Assembly: GCA_900553355.1 (NCBI GenBank)
Contig: USDK01000055.1
Span: 1 to 17,547, forward strand
Source of the DNA: an uncultured Lachnospiraceae bacterium
GTDB taxonomy: Bacteria > Bacillota > Clostridia > Lachnospirales > Lachnospiraceae
Direction of reading: 5' to 3'
Length of the DNA stretch: 17,547 nucleotides
Shown here: piece after piece, positions 1-6,663 of the stretch
How the letters are laid out: each line of letters begins with the position of its first letter
Numbering within the stretch: the stretch's first letter is position 1
The notes under the pieces: model-generated
Seen by the model: the letters and a program-made list of their open reading frames with translations, nothing else
What the model was told of the DNA's origin: nothing
The model's database searches: none
Translations under genes and position numbers: made by a program

Positions 1-10
1 TATTCTCTGC

Positions 11-48
11 AAAAAAGTGCTGCCGCACTAATTATTTAGTGCGACAGC
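11..48 (-). terminator. Rho-independent terminator ending the leuA-AraC / amidohydrolase / membrane protein unit
   Basis: A perfect 8-bp stem (CGCACTAA at 24-31 with TTAGTGCG at 36-43, 4-nt loop) is extended past one C/A mismatch by GCTG/CAGC (19-22 with 45-48). Read on the minus strand it is followed by a run of six T (positions 16-11). It lies 12 bp past the stop of the last gene in the unit, as expected for an intrinsic terminator. Confidence 0.88.
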
Positions 49-60
49 CCCTTTCATTTA

Positions 61-423
61 TTATTTTCTTCTTTTTTTATTTTTCGGCCTGTAGGAATTC
101 TGTCTGTCCCGATACTCAGAAAGATGATTGTCTCTCTTTTTTCCTCCTCCATCCTCAAATTCCGGCTTCAGGATAGTATCGCCTCCCAGAATCAACACCG
201 CAATGTCGATTGCAAATACAAACAGTGTACGGTAATCATCCGGAATAAACGTAAGAAACGGTTTGATCAGCTCCATGGTACTCACCACCATCGCCGCAAG
301 CCCGGCATAAGTGATCAGTGCATACAGCCTGGTCCCTTCTCCCTTCTTTTTGCTCTCCTGAAGGCGAAAAGCTCCGCCGAGGAGGAAGACAGCTCCTAAT
401 ACAACTCCTGCGATCAGCATCAT
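61..423 (-). CDS. Small hypothetical membrane protein, three predicted helices
   Basis: This 120-residue protein is of unrecognised family. It shows three hydrophobic stretches (about residues 2-18, 33-50 and 67-85), so it is probably an inner-membrane protein. A strongly basic, Arg/Lys-rich tail follows (about 94-120) and probably faces the cytoplasm or nucleic acid. The start is preceded by AGGAGGAA, about 10-12 nt upstream of two adjacent ATG codons; either methionine could be used. It begins only 19 bp after the amidohydrolase stop and is followed directly by a terminator, so it is the last gene of the leuA-AraC transcript. Nothing in the sequence shows a function. A transport or membrane-anchoring role for the unit would be speculation. 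Confidence 0.72.
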   Translation of the reverse strand: MMLIAGVVLGAVFLLGGAFRLQESKKKGEGTRLYALITYAGLAAMVVSTMELIKPFLTFIPDDYRTLFVFAIDIAVLILGGDTILKPEFEDGGGKKRDNHLSEYRDRQNSYRPKNKKRRK

Positions 424-442
424 AACCTGTTAGTTCCTCCTG

Positions 443-1681
443 CTACATGAACATATTGTGGGTTCCCACATAACGGACTCCGTCTTCATAGACTCTCTCT
501 CCGCCCAGTGTTACCAGCTTCACATCGTTTAAGCATGTAATATCCTTGCTCAAATCTCCGCCTACTACCAGAAGGTCAGCATCCAGTCCTTCCTTTACCA
601 GGCCTCTTTCCTTATCCACACCCAACACTTTTGCAGGATTGGAGGTTGCTGTCTGAATAGCCTGTGCAGGTGTAATGCCATATTCTACCATATACTGCAG
701 CTCTCTTGGAAGCGGCAAAAACGGTGACTGGTACATAACCATGTCGGTTCCGGCAATAACTGTTACACCCGTATCATAAAATTCTTTGAAGTGATCTCTA
801 TATGCCTTGTATGCAGGCTCGAAATACTGATAATCGTTCATCTCTTTCTGCATAACCGGATCATTCACCGGTTTTCCTGCATTCTTCTCCAGGTTTTCTT
901 TACAGATATCATACAAAAGCGTATACGCCATGATCGTCGGTGTCCAGGCAATGCCCTTTTCGGCCATCTGTTTTGCCTGATCCACCGTCATAAATGTAGC
1001 ATGTTCGATGGTGTCGAAGCCTGCATCAATACACATCTGGATACCAGGATTCGTTCCGGCATGAACACCACACTTGATCCCTCTTCTGTGACACTCATCT
1101 ACAGCCGCATCCAGTTCTTCCTGTGTAAACTCCGGAATACTCGAGCGGTGGGTATCCATCAGTTTCACCCATTCTGCCCCGTCTCTGACCTGCTTACGAA
1201 CTTCCTTCCGGATCTCCCATGGTCCGTCTACCTGCTCTACCTCATCCCATGCATGCCCGCCGGACATACACATACCCAGATCTGTATGTGTGATCCTTGG
1301 AATTTTCACAAAGCCCTTCTCTGCGGCCAGTTTTAAATTCTTACATACACCGTGTGCTGAGGACATGTCGCGTACGGACGTGATTCCTCTTTCAAATGCA
1401 GCCTGCGCATGCTGAAGCGCGTACAGCGTGATCAGCTGTGGTCCATAGTTAAAGCTGTCCGGCTGCGAGAACCAGTATGCAAGATGAACATGCATGTCGC
1501 ATAATCCCGGAAGGATTGTTGCGTCTCCATATTCTTTCACCTCTTCTTCCGGATACGCCTGCATCAGTTCCGCTTTCGATCCGATTTTCTTAATTTTTCC
1601 ATCTTCTCCTGTCAGGACAGCCTGATCTGTGAGGACGGTTTTTCCGTCCCCTGTCATCAAATACTTTGCACTGATGATCAT
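443..1681 (-). CDS. Metal-dependent amidohydrolase (imidazolonepropionase / Xaa-Pro dipeptidase-like)
   Basis: This 412-residue cytoplasmic enzyme of the amidohydrolase superfamily should hydrolyse a C-N bond in a small amide, cyclic amide or dipeptide. The metal-site series is complete: His64-x-His66 after the first beta strand, Lys173 (WVKLMD, the likely carboxylated bridging lysine), His207 (GVHAG), His227 (IEHATF) and Asp313 (AGTDM). The terminal residues form the small composite beta domain typical of the family (GLDADLLVV near 367-375). Length is normal for the imidazolonepropionase-like/prolidase group. There is no signal peptide. An AGAGGT-type ribosome site precedes the ATG, 32 bp after the leuA-AraC stop, so the two genes are probably co-transcribed. 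The substrate cannot be read from sequence. No other histidine-degradation genes are nearby, so hutI is unlikely. Confidence 0.88.
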   Translation of the reverse strand: MIISAKYLMTGDGKTVLTDQAVLTGEDGKIKKIGSKAELMQAYPEEEVKEYGDATILPGLCDMHVHLAYWFSQPDSFNYGPQLITLYALQHAQAAFERGITSVRDMSSAHGVCKNLKLAAEKGFVKIPRITHTDLGMCMSGGHAWDEVEQVDGPWEIRKEVRKQVRDGAEWVKLMDTHRSSIPEFTQEELDAAVDECHRRGIKCGVHAGTNPGIQMCIDAGFDTIEHATFMTVDQAKQMAEKGIAWTPTIMAYTLLYDICKENLEKNAGKPVNDPVMQKEMNDYQYFEPAYKAYRDHFKEFYDTGVTVIAGTDMVMYQSPFLPLPRELQYMVEYGITPAQAIQTATSNPAKVLGVDKERGLVKEGLDADLLVVGGDLSKDITCLNDVKLVTLGGERVYEDGVRYVGTHNMFM

Positions 1682-1713
1682 TTTACCTAAACCTCTTTTC
1701 TTTTGTTTCTATC

Positions 1714-3702
1714 TTATTTCTGATTCCGAAACTGCATTGGAGTCATATTGTAAGCCTTTTTAAATAAGCGGTTAAAATGCTCTACATTCTGATATCCTAC
1801 TGTCAGGGCTATGTTTTCTACTGTCATATTACTGCTCTTTAACAGTGCCTTTGCCTTTTTCATCCGGATCTTCTTAACCAGCTCCCCAAAGGTCATACCT
1901 GACTTCTCTTTAATATATTTGGACACATAGGGTTTAGAAAGATAAAACTTTTCTGCCAGATCATCCAACGTAATATCAATATAATTTGCCTGGATATAAT
2001 TCATGATCTCCAGCATACGGGCATCCTGACAGGTATCGGCATGACCGATCTCATCAATCTTATTGACAGCCACGGTAAGCGCTTCGATGGATGCCTTGAT
2101 AATATCCGCATCAATGCCTACGCCCCAGAAAGTCTTGCCTTTACAGATCACACCCACATAAGCCACTGCTTTGGAAGAAGAACCCTTGGTCAGAGAATGC
2201 TCCTCATAGAAGGTGAGCTCATAGCTGATGTTAAAGTACTGCTTAATCGCATTGCTGACCGCATCCAGACGTCCATTTCCCATAGCTGTGATCACCTGGC
2301 TTTTTCCGCCATGATTGATCGTAGCATCCGCTGTAATACCATCTGCCTGTTTAAAGTGGCATTCATCAATATGGAATACCGGCTTTGTATTGATATAATT
2401 ATCGGAAAAGATCTGATATACCCAGTCAGGTGTCAGCTCCTTATGAGCCTTGTCTGACACATCTTTCACCAGGTATCCTACTTCTTCCCTCATCTGTTTT
2501 GGAAGATTAATTCCATGGCTCTGCTTCAGGATATAGTTGACGCCGCCCTTTCCAGACTGGCTGTTGATACGGATAACGTCGGAATCGTATTTTCTTCCCA
2601 CATCCTGCGGATCGATCGGAAGATAAGGAACTGTCCACTTCTCACAGTTATTCTCCTCTCTCCAGGCCATACCTTTTGCAATGGCATCCTGATGGGAACC
2701 GGAAAATGCAGTAAATACCAGATCTCCTGCATAGGGCTGTCTTGGATCTACCTGCATCCTGGTCAGTCGTTCATATGTCTCGCGGATATGCTTCATATCA
2801 GAAAAATCAAGCTTCGGATCCACGCCATGAGAGTACATATTCATAGCCATCGTCACGATGTCCACGTTTCCGGTACGCTCTCCGTTTCCAAACAATGTTC
2901 CCTCAATTCTTTCTGCCCCGGCCAGGATTCCAAGCTCTGCCGTTGCCACGCCGCAGCCTCTGTCGTTATGCGGATGCAGGCAGAGGATCACACTGTCCCG
3001 GTATTTCAGATGTTTATTGACATATTCCAGCTGGCAGGCAAATACATGAGGCATCGCATTTTCTACCGTAGTCGGGATATTGATGATCGCCTTGTTATCC
3101 GGCGTCGGCTTCCACACATCCAATACTGCATTGCAGACCTCCACGGCATAGTCTACTTCTGTGCCTGAAAAGCTCTCCGGACTGTACTGGAAAGTAAAGT
3201 TTCCATCTGTCTCAGAAGCCAGCTTCAACAGAAGCTCTGCTCCATCAATGGCAATCTTTTTAATCTCTTCTTTATTCTTACGGAACACCTGCTCTCTCTG
3301 TGCCACAGATGTAGAATTATAAAGATGTACGACTGCATGAGGCGCACCTTCAACGGCCTCAAAAGTCTTTTTAATAATATGTTCTCTTGCCTGAGTCAGC
3401 ACCTGTACCGTCACATCATCCGGGATCATATTCTTTTCAATCAATGTCCGCATAAACTGATACTCTGTCTCAGACGCTGCAGGAAATCCCACTTCAATCT
3501 CTTTAAAGCCGATATCTACCAGCATCTGGAAATATTCCAGCTTTTCTTCCAGGCTCATCGGCTCGATCAATGCCTGGTTACCATCTCTAAGATCCACACT
3601 GCACCAGATTGGGGGCTGATCGATATACTCCTTCTTGACCCAGTCATAGGTCACTTCCGGAGGCATAAAATATCCTCTTTCATACTTCTGATAATGTTCC
3701 AT
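1714..3702 (-). CDS. leuA: 2-isopropylmalate synthase (type 2) fused to a C-terminal AraC-type DNA-binding domain
   Basis: The first ~555 residues are a type-2 (yeast/Corynebacterium-like) LeuA, which condenses acetyl-CoA with 2-ketoisovalerate, the committed step of leucine synthesis. Catalytic and metal motifs are intact: DLRDGNQ at 37-43, HPHNDRG at 243-249 and GNGERTGN at 272-279. A LeuA allosteric dimer domain follows (about 430-553, including GNGRLDAVSNAIK). After a linker of about 10 residues comes a complete AraC/XylS domain (about 563-660) with both helix-turn-helix units (DLAEKFYLSKPYVSKYIKEK; VENIALTVGYQNVEHFNRLF) and the usual TPMQFR ending. Ordinary type-2 LeuA ends near 560 residues, so the fusion is the oddity. 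I chose the start at 3702 (662 residues) because GAGAGG lies 8 nt upstream. An ATG at 3744 in frame lies upstream of a TATAAT box and is unlikely. The reading frame is continuous across the junction and codon choice does not change. It is the first gene of a three-gene unit. Confidence 0.93.
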   Translation of the reverse strand: MEHYQKYERGYFMPPEVTYDWVKKEYIDQPPIWCSVDLRDGNQALIEPMSLEEKLEYFQMLVDIGFKEIEVGFPAASETEYQFMRTLIEKNMIPDDVTVQVLTQAREHIIKKTFEAVEGAPHAVVHLYNSTSVAQREQVFRKNKEEIKKIAIDGAELLLKLASETDGNFTFQYSPESFSGTEVDYAVEVCNAVLDVWKPTPDNKAIINIPTTVENAMPHVFACQLEYVNKHLKYRDSVILCLHPHNDRGCGVATAELGILAGAERIEGTLFGNGERTGNVDIVTMAMNMYSHGVDPKLDFSDMKHIRETYERLTRMQVDPRQPYAGDLVFTAFSGSHQDAIAKGMAWREENNCEKWTVPYLPIDPQDVGRKYDSDVIRINSQSGKGGVNYILKQSHGINLPKQMREEVGYLVKDVSDKAHKELTPDWVYQIFSDNYINTKPVFHIDECHFKQADGITADATINHGGKSQVITAMGNGRLDAVSNAIKQYFNISYELTFYEEHSLTKGSSSKAVAYVGVICKGKTFWGVGIDADIIKASIEALTVAVNKIDEIGHADTCQDARMLEIMNYIQANYIDITLDDLAEKFYLSKPYVSKYIKEKSGMTFGELVKKIRMKKAKALLKSSNMTVENIALTVGYQNVEHFNRLFKKAYNMTPMQFRNQK

Positions 3703-3721
3703 TACAGTTTCCTCTCTTTCT

Positions 3722-3730
3722 ATTATACCA
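3722..3730 (-). promoter_or_regulatory. Candidate extended -10 promoter of the leuA-AraC unit
   Basis: The minus strand reads TGGTATAAT, a perfect extended -10 (TGnTATAAT) with TATAAT at 3727-3722. No good -35 is present 17 bp upstream, which suits an extended -10 or an activator-dependent promoter. The predicted transcript would start near 3715, leaving only about 13 nt before the ATG at 3702 and only part of the GAGAGG site. This short leader weakens the call. Confidence 0.5.
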
Positions 3731-3753
3731 ACAATAATCATCAATTTTATTGT
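3731..3753. promoter_or_regulatory. Candidate operator: inverted repeat ACAATAA-N9-TTATTGT over the leuA-AraC -35 region
   Basis: ACAATAA (3731-3737) and TTATTGT (3747-3753) form a perfect 7-bp inverted repeat with 16 bp between half-site centres. It starts 3-4 bp from the candidate -10 box and covers the place where a -35 would lie. The spacing puts both halves on about the same helix face. That it binds the AraC domain encoded just downstream is inference; AraC proteins often use direct repeats rather than palindromes. Confidence 0.4.
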
Positions 3754-3784
3754 CTTTTTTTAACACTTCTCTATCCTAACACAT

Positions 3785-3825
3785 CTAAAAGAAAAAGGAA
3801 AGTGGTGTTTTTAATCACTTTCCTT
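3785..3825 (-). terminator. Rho-independent terminator after the sodium:solute symporter gene
   Basis: A perfect 10-bp stem (AAGGAAAGTG at 3795-3804 with CACTTTCCTT at 3816-3825) has an 11-nt loop. On the minus strand it runs into TTTTCTTTTA. It lies about 28 bp past the symporter stop, separating that transcript from the leuA-AraC unit. Confidence 0.82.
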
Positions 3826-3853
3826 GATCTATTTTATCCTTTATTCTTCTTTT

Positions 3854-5383
3854 TTAATTTTGTTCCAGGGAACGCTTTTTCGTAATCGTCACCTTCTCTT
3901 CATAACAGGAAAAAATATCGCTGGTCTTCTGCTCTGAAAGCTTCGGCGTAATCAGACTGACCACAGGCACCACGATCAGTCCGGCAAGCATGGCTATAGC
4001 TCCTGCATTAATAGAAGACTGGATCAACGGGACAAACATATTGACGACTGTAATCCCTACCCCCACAATAAAGCTTGCCCAGACCGCAGCCTTTGTCGTC
4101 TTTTTCCAGTAAAGTCCATAGAGGAAAGGGGCAAGGAACGCTCCGGCAAGAGCTCCCCAGGAAATGCCCATCAGCTGTGCGATGAACGTCGGCGGATCCA
4201 GTGCGATCACAACCGATACCACGATAAAAAACACGACCAGAAGCTGCATAGTGCGGACCTGCTTTCTCTCACTCATATTTTTCAGGATGTTATCCTTTAA
4301 AAAGTCCAGTGTCAGTGTGGAACTGGATGTCAGCACCAGGGATGCCAGCGTAGACATGGATGCCGACAGCACCAGCACCACCACGATTCCGATCAGAACG
4401 TCAGGCAGCGCGGACAGCATATGTGGAATGATACTGTCATACACCACTGCACCTGCATCGTCATATATGGCCGGGTCATCAAAAAGTCTGGCAAATCCTC
4501 CCAGGAAATAACACCCGCCTGATACAACCACGGCAAAGATCGTAGAGATCACGGTGCCTGTATTGATAGATTTTTCATCCTTGATCGCATAAAACTTTCC
4601 GATCATCTGAGGAAGTCCCCAGGTGCCAAGGGATGTTAAAATCACGACTCCGGCCAGGTTTGCCGGATCCGGCCCGAAAAAGGATGTGAATGCCCCTGGC
4701 TGCCCCAGTGTTACTTCCGCATCACTTGGGATCTGCGCCATCTGCTGGACTGCTTCAAGAAAACCGCCCTGTCCGTTTAGGACAGCCGCAATCACGATCA
4801 CGATTCCTGCCAGCATGATAATTCCCTGGATAAAATCGTTAATGGCAGTAGCCATATAGCCGCCCAGGATCACATAGATTCCTGTAAATACCGCCATTCC
4901 CACCACGCACCATGCATAAGGAATATGGAAGGCCATCTCAAACAACCGGGAAAGGCCGTTGTAGATAGAAGCCGTATAGGGCACCAGAAATACAAATACA
5001 ATGGCCGAAGCCGCAATTTTCAATGATTTGCTCCCATACCGGCTGCCGAAAAAATCCGGCATGGTCTTGGAATTCAGATGCTGAGTCATCACCTTTGTTC
5101 TTCTTCCCAGAACCACCCAGGCCATCAGGCTTCCGATCACCGCGTTGCCGATCCCGATCCAGGTGCTGGCAATTCCATATTTCCAGCCAAACTGTCCGGC
5201 ATATCCTACAAACACAACCGCTGAAAAATAAGAAGTTCCATAGGCAAACGCCGTCAGCCACGGTCCCACTGACCGTCCGCCCAGCACAAACCCGTCCACG
5301 CTCATGGTATGTTTTCTGGAATAGATCCCTACCGCCACCATTACCGCAAAGAAAATAATCAGCAGCACTACTTTGATCGTCAT
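3854..5383 (-). CDS. Sodium:solute symporter (SSS family, PutP-like)
   Basis: This 509-residue polytopic inner-membrane protein with about 13 hydrophobic segments should couple Na+ entry to uptake of a small organic solute. Family marks are visible: the N-terminal GGRSVGPWLTAFAYG region (35-49), the SSS signature stretch GGYMATAINDFIQGIIM (174-190), GTWGLPQMIGKF (253-264, like the PutP GQPHI region), and SASMSTLAS (340-348), which matches the PutP Ser/Thr pair of the Na2 sodium site. Length is normal for PutP/PanF. The ATG follows GAGGAAG by 7 nt. It stands alone as a transcript, with a strong promoter at 5460-5488 and a terminator at 3785-3825. The substrate is undetermined; proline, pantothenate or another carboxylate/amino acid are family options. 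Confidence 0.9.
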   Translation of the reverse strand: MTIKVVLLIIFFAVMVAVGIYSRKHTMSVDGFVLGGRSVGPWLTAFAYGTSYFSAVVFVGYAGQFGWKYGIASTWIGIGNAVIGSLMAWVVLGRRTKVMTQHLNSKTMPDFFGSRYGSKSLKIAASAIVFVFLVPYTASIYNGLSRLFEMAFHIPYAWCVVGMAVFTGIYVILGGYMATAINDFIQGIIMLAGIVIVIAAVLNGQGGFLEAVQQMAQIPSDAEVTLGQPGAFTSFFGPDPANLAGVVILTSLGTWGLPQMIGKFYAIKDEKSINTGTVISTIFAVVVSGGCYFLGGFARLFDDPAIYDDAGAVVYDSIIPHMLSALPDVLIGIVVVLVLSASMSTLASLVLTSSSTLTLDFLKDNILKNMSERKQVRTMQLLVVFFIVVSVVIALDPPTFIAQLMGISWGALAGAFLAPFLYGLYWKKTTKAAVWASFIVGVGITVVNMFVPLIQSSINAGAIAMLAGLIVVPVVSLITPKLSEQKTSDIFSCYEEKVTITKKRSLEQN

Positions 5384-5412
5384 ATTACAACTTCCTCTTC
5401 TTTCTCTTTCTT

Positions 5413-5436
5413 CGCTTTAAACCGTTGCGCTTTAAA
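5413..5436. repeat. Tandem CGCTTTAAA direct repeats in the symporter leader
   Basis: CGCTTTAAA occurs at 5413-5421 and again at 5428-5436, a 15-bp period. Both fall in the 5' leader of the symporter transcript, between the predicted start point (near 5453) and the ATG at 5383. A looser copy (TACTAAAGT at 5438-5446) lies beside them. They could be a repressor operator; no regulator is identified. Confidence 0.45.
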
Positions 5437-5459
5437 GTACTAAAGTTTTATTCCAGAAA

Positions 5460-5488
5460 AATATATCATACCCTCCTGTCCCTGTCAA
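5460..5488 (-). promoter_or_regulatory. Sigma-A-type promoter of the symporter gene
   Basis: The minus strand has TTGACA (5488-5483, perfect -35), a 17-bp spacer and TATATT (5465-5460, 5 of 6 matches to -10). The predicted start near 5453 gives a leader of about 70 nt. The promoter lies in the gap just after the mgsA stop; no terminator for mgsA was seen, so readthrough into the symporter is also possible. Confidence 0.85.
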
Positions 5489-5501
5489 CTGATTTTCTCT
5501 G

Positions 5502-5978
5502 CTATTTCATCTTCTCGACTCTTTCTTCGATTGTCTTATTAAAATTTTCTACCTTTCTGTCGTATGTTCCTGCCATATACTCGGAATGAAGCATAAAATC
5601 CGCCGTTGCCAGATTGTTCGCCACCGGAATATCATAAACGACTGCAATCCGGAGAAGGGCCTTAACATCTGGGTCATGGGGCTGAGCCTCCAGTGGATCC
5701 CACAAGAAAATCATAAAATCAATCTGTCCTTCTACGATCTTTGCCCCGATCTGCTGATCGCCGCCCAGCGGGCCACTGTTGTACCCCTTTACGGGAAGTC
5801 CTGTCTTCTCAGAGATCAGCCTGGCCGTAGTGCCTGTTCCACAAAGGAAATGACCTTTCAGGATATCCTTGTTTTTATCACACCATTCTACTATCTCTTT
5901 TTTCTTTCCGTCGTGAGCCACCAGCGCGATATGCTTTGTCTTCTCCATCCGGAATGTCACGAATCTGTTGTCCTCCAT
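5502..5978 (-). CDS. mgsA: Methylglyoxal synthase
   Basis: MgsA converts dihydroxyacetone phosphate to methylglyoxal and phosphate, a glycolytic bypass used when phosphate is short or sugar phosphates pile up. The 158-residue product has the MGS-like fold with HDGKK near the N-terminus (His22), the phosphate-binding CGTGTTA (46-52), GPLGGDQQIGA with catalytic Asp74 (69-79), and DPLEAQPHDPDVKALLR (94-110) with His101 and Asp104 matching E. coli His98 and Asp101. Length is close to the usual ~150. AAGGAG lies 9 nt before the ATG, immediately after the stop of the upstream beta-helix gene (16-bp gap), indicating one operon with ppk, topB and the beta-helix protein. Pairing with ppk in one unit fits a phosphate/energy balance theme, which is inference. 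Confidence 0.96.
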   Translation of the reverse strand: MEDNRFVTFRMEKTKHIALVAHDGKKKEIVEWCDKNKDILKGHFLCGTGTTARLISEKTGLPVKGYNSGPLGGDQQIGAKIVEGQIDFMIFLWDPLEAQPHDPDVKALLRIAVVYDIPVANNLATADFMLHSEYMAGTYDRKVENFNKTIEERVEKMK

Positions 5979-5994
5979 TGCCTCTTACTCCTTT

Positions 5995-6663
5995 CTATTC
6001 CTGCTTTTCTACAACTTCTCCCTGCTTTTTATAAATACTGTGTCCCGGTACGAATCCCCGGACACTGGACAGCGGATAAATATTGCTATGGCTGCCGACC
6101 ACGCTGCCTGGATTTAAGACCGTCCCACAGCCAACCTCTACCTCGTCGCCCAGCATTGCCCCAAACTTTTTCATTCCAGTCTCAATACCGCCTTCCGGTG
6201 TCTTTACTACTACCAGCTTTTTGTCGGACTTCACATTGGAGGTAATGGATCCGGCCCCCATATGCGCCTTATAGCCAAGAATCGAATCCCCCACATAATT
6301 ATAATGAGGCACCTGTACCTTATTGAACAGGATCACATTCTTAAGCTCTGTCGAATTACCCACTACAGCGCCTTCACCTACGATCGCATTCCCCCGGATG
6401 AATGCACAGTGGCGTACCTCTGCATTTTTTCCGATGATGGCCGGCCCATGGATATAGGCAGACGGAAATACATTGGCAGACTTTGCGATCCACACATCCT
6501 CTCCCACTTTTTCATATTCTTCTTCCGGAAGAGTCTTCCCCAGCTCCAGGATAAAATCATGAATCTTCGGCAATGCTTCCCAGGGATAGGTAAGCCCCTG
6601 GAAGATTTCTCCTGCGATCGTCTCCTCCAATGTATACAACTCTTCAATCGTCAATTCTTTCAT
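5995..6663 (-). CDS. Left-handed beta-helix acyltransferase-like protein (GlmU C-domain-like)
   Basis: This 222-residue protein has a short helical N-terminus (1-50) and then hexapeptide repeats forming a left-handed beta helix (about 55-195). The stretch VPHYNYVGDSILG (118-130) followed by AHMGAGSITSNVKSDKK resembles the acetyltransferase domain of GlmU, and His120 sits where the GlmU catalytic histidine lies. It has no N-terminal uridylyltransferase domain, so names such as UDP-GlcNAc pyrophosphorylase would be misleading. The likely role is acyl transfer to a sugar nucleotide, substrate unknown. The ATG overlaps the topB stop as ATGA, and AAAGGAG lies in the topB tail about 12 nt upstream, so translation is probably coupled to topB. 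mgsA follows 16 bp later. Confidence 0.85.
   Translation of the reverse strand: MKELTIEELYTLEETIAGEIFQGLTYPWEALPKIHDFILELGKTLPEEEYEKVGEDVWIAKSANVFPSAYIHGPAIIGKNAEVRHCAFIRGNAIVGEGAVVGNSTELKNVILFNKVQVPHYNYVGDSILGYKAHMGAGSITSNVKSDKKLVVVKTPEGGIETGMKKFGAMLGDEVEVGCGTVLNPGSVVGSHSNIYPLSSVRGFVPGHSIYKKQGEVVEKQE

Noticed and set aside
443..1681. Naming the amidohydrolase hutI (imidazolonepropionase)
   Set aside because: It belongs to the wider family, but there are no hutU/hutH/hutG neighbours and substrate-specific residues cannot be assigned by eye.
1714..2060. AraC domain as a separate gene reading into leuA by a missed stop
   Set aside because: The frame is continuous, there is no ribosome site at the junction, and the HTH region starts only about 10 residues after the LeuA regulatory domain.
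2041..3168. Plus-strand open frames inside leuA-AraC, and similar long plus-strand frames within ppk, asd, argH and topB
   Set aside because: All are antisense shadows of well-supported minus-strand genes, without ribosome sites or recognisable protein character.
3703..3744. Earlier start for leuA-AraC at 3744
   Set aside because: The extra 14 codons include the TATAAT promoter box, and the ATG at 3702 has the better-spaced GAGAGG site.
3745..3853. T-box or leucine attenuator leader before leuA-AraC
   Set aside because: The only strong hairpin here (3795-3825) ends the symporter transcript; no T-box motif or run of leucine codons is visible, and the predicted leader is very short.
5995..6663. 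Naming the beta-helix protein glmU or UDP-GlcNAc pyrophosphorylase
   Set aside because: The entire uridylyltransferase domain is absent; only the acetyltransferase-like half is present.
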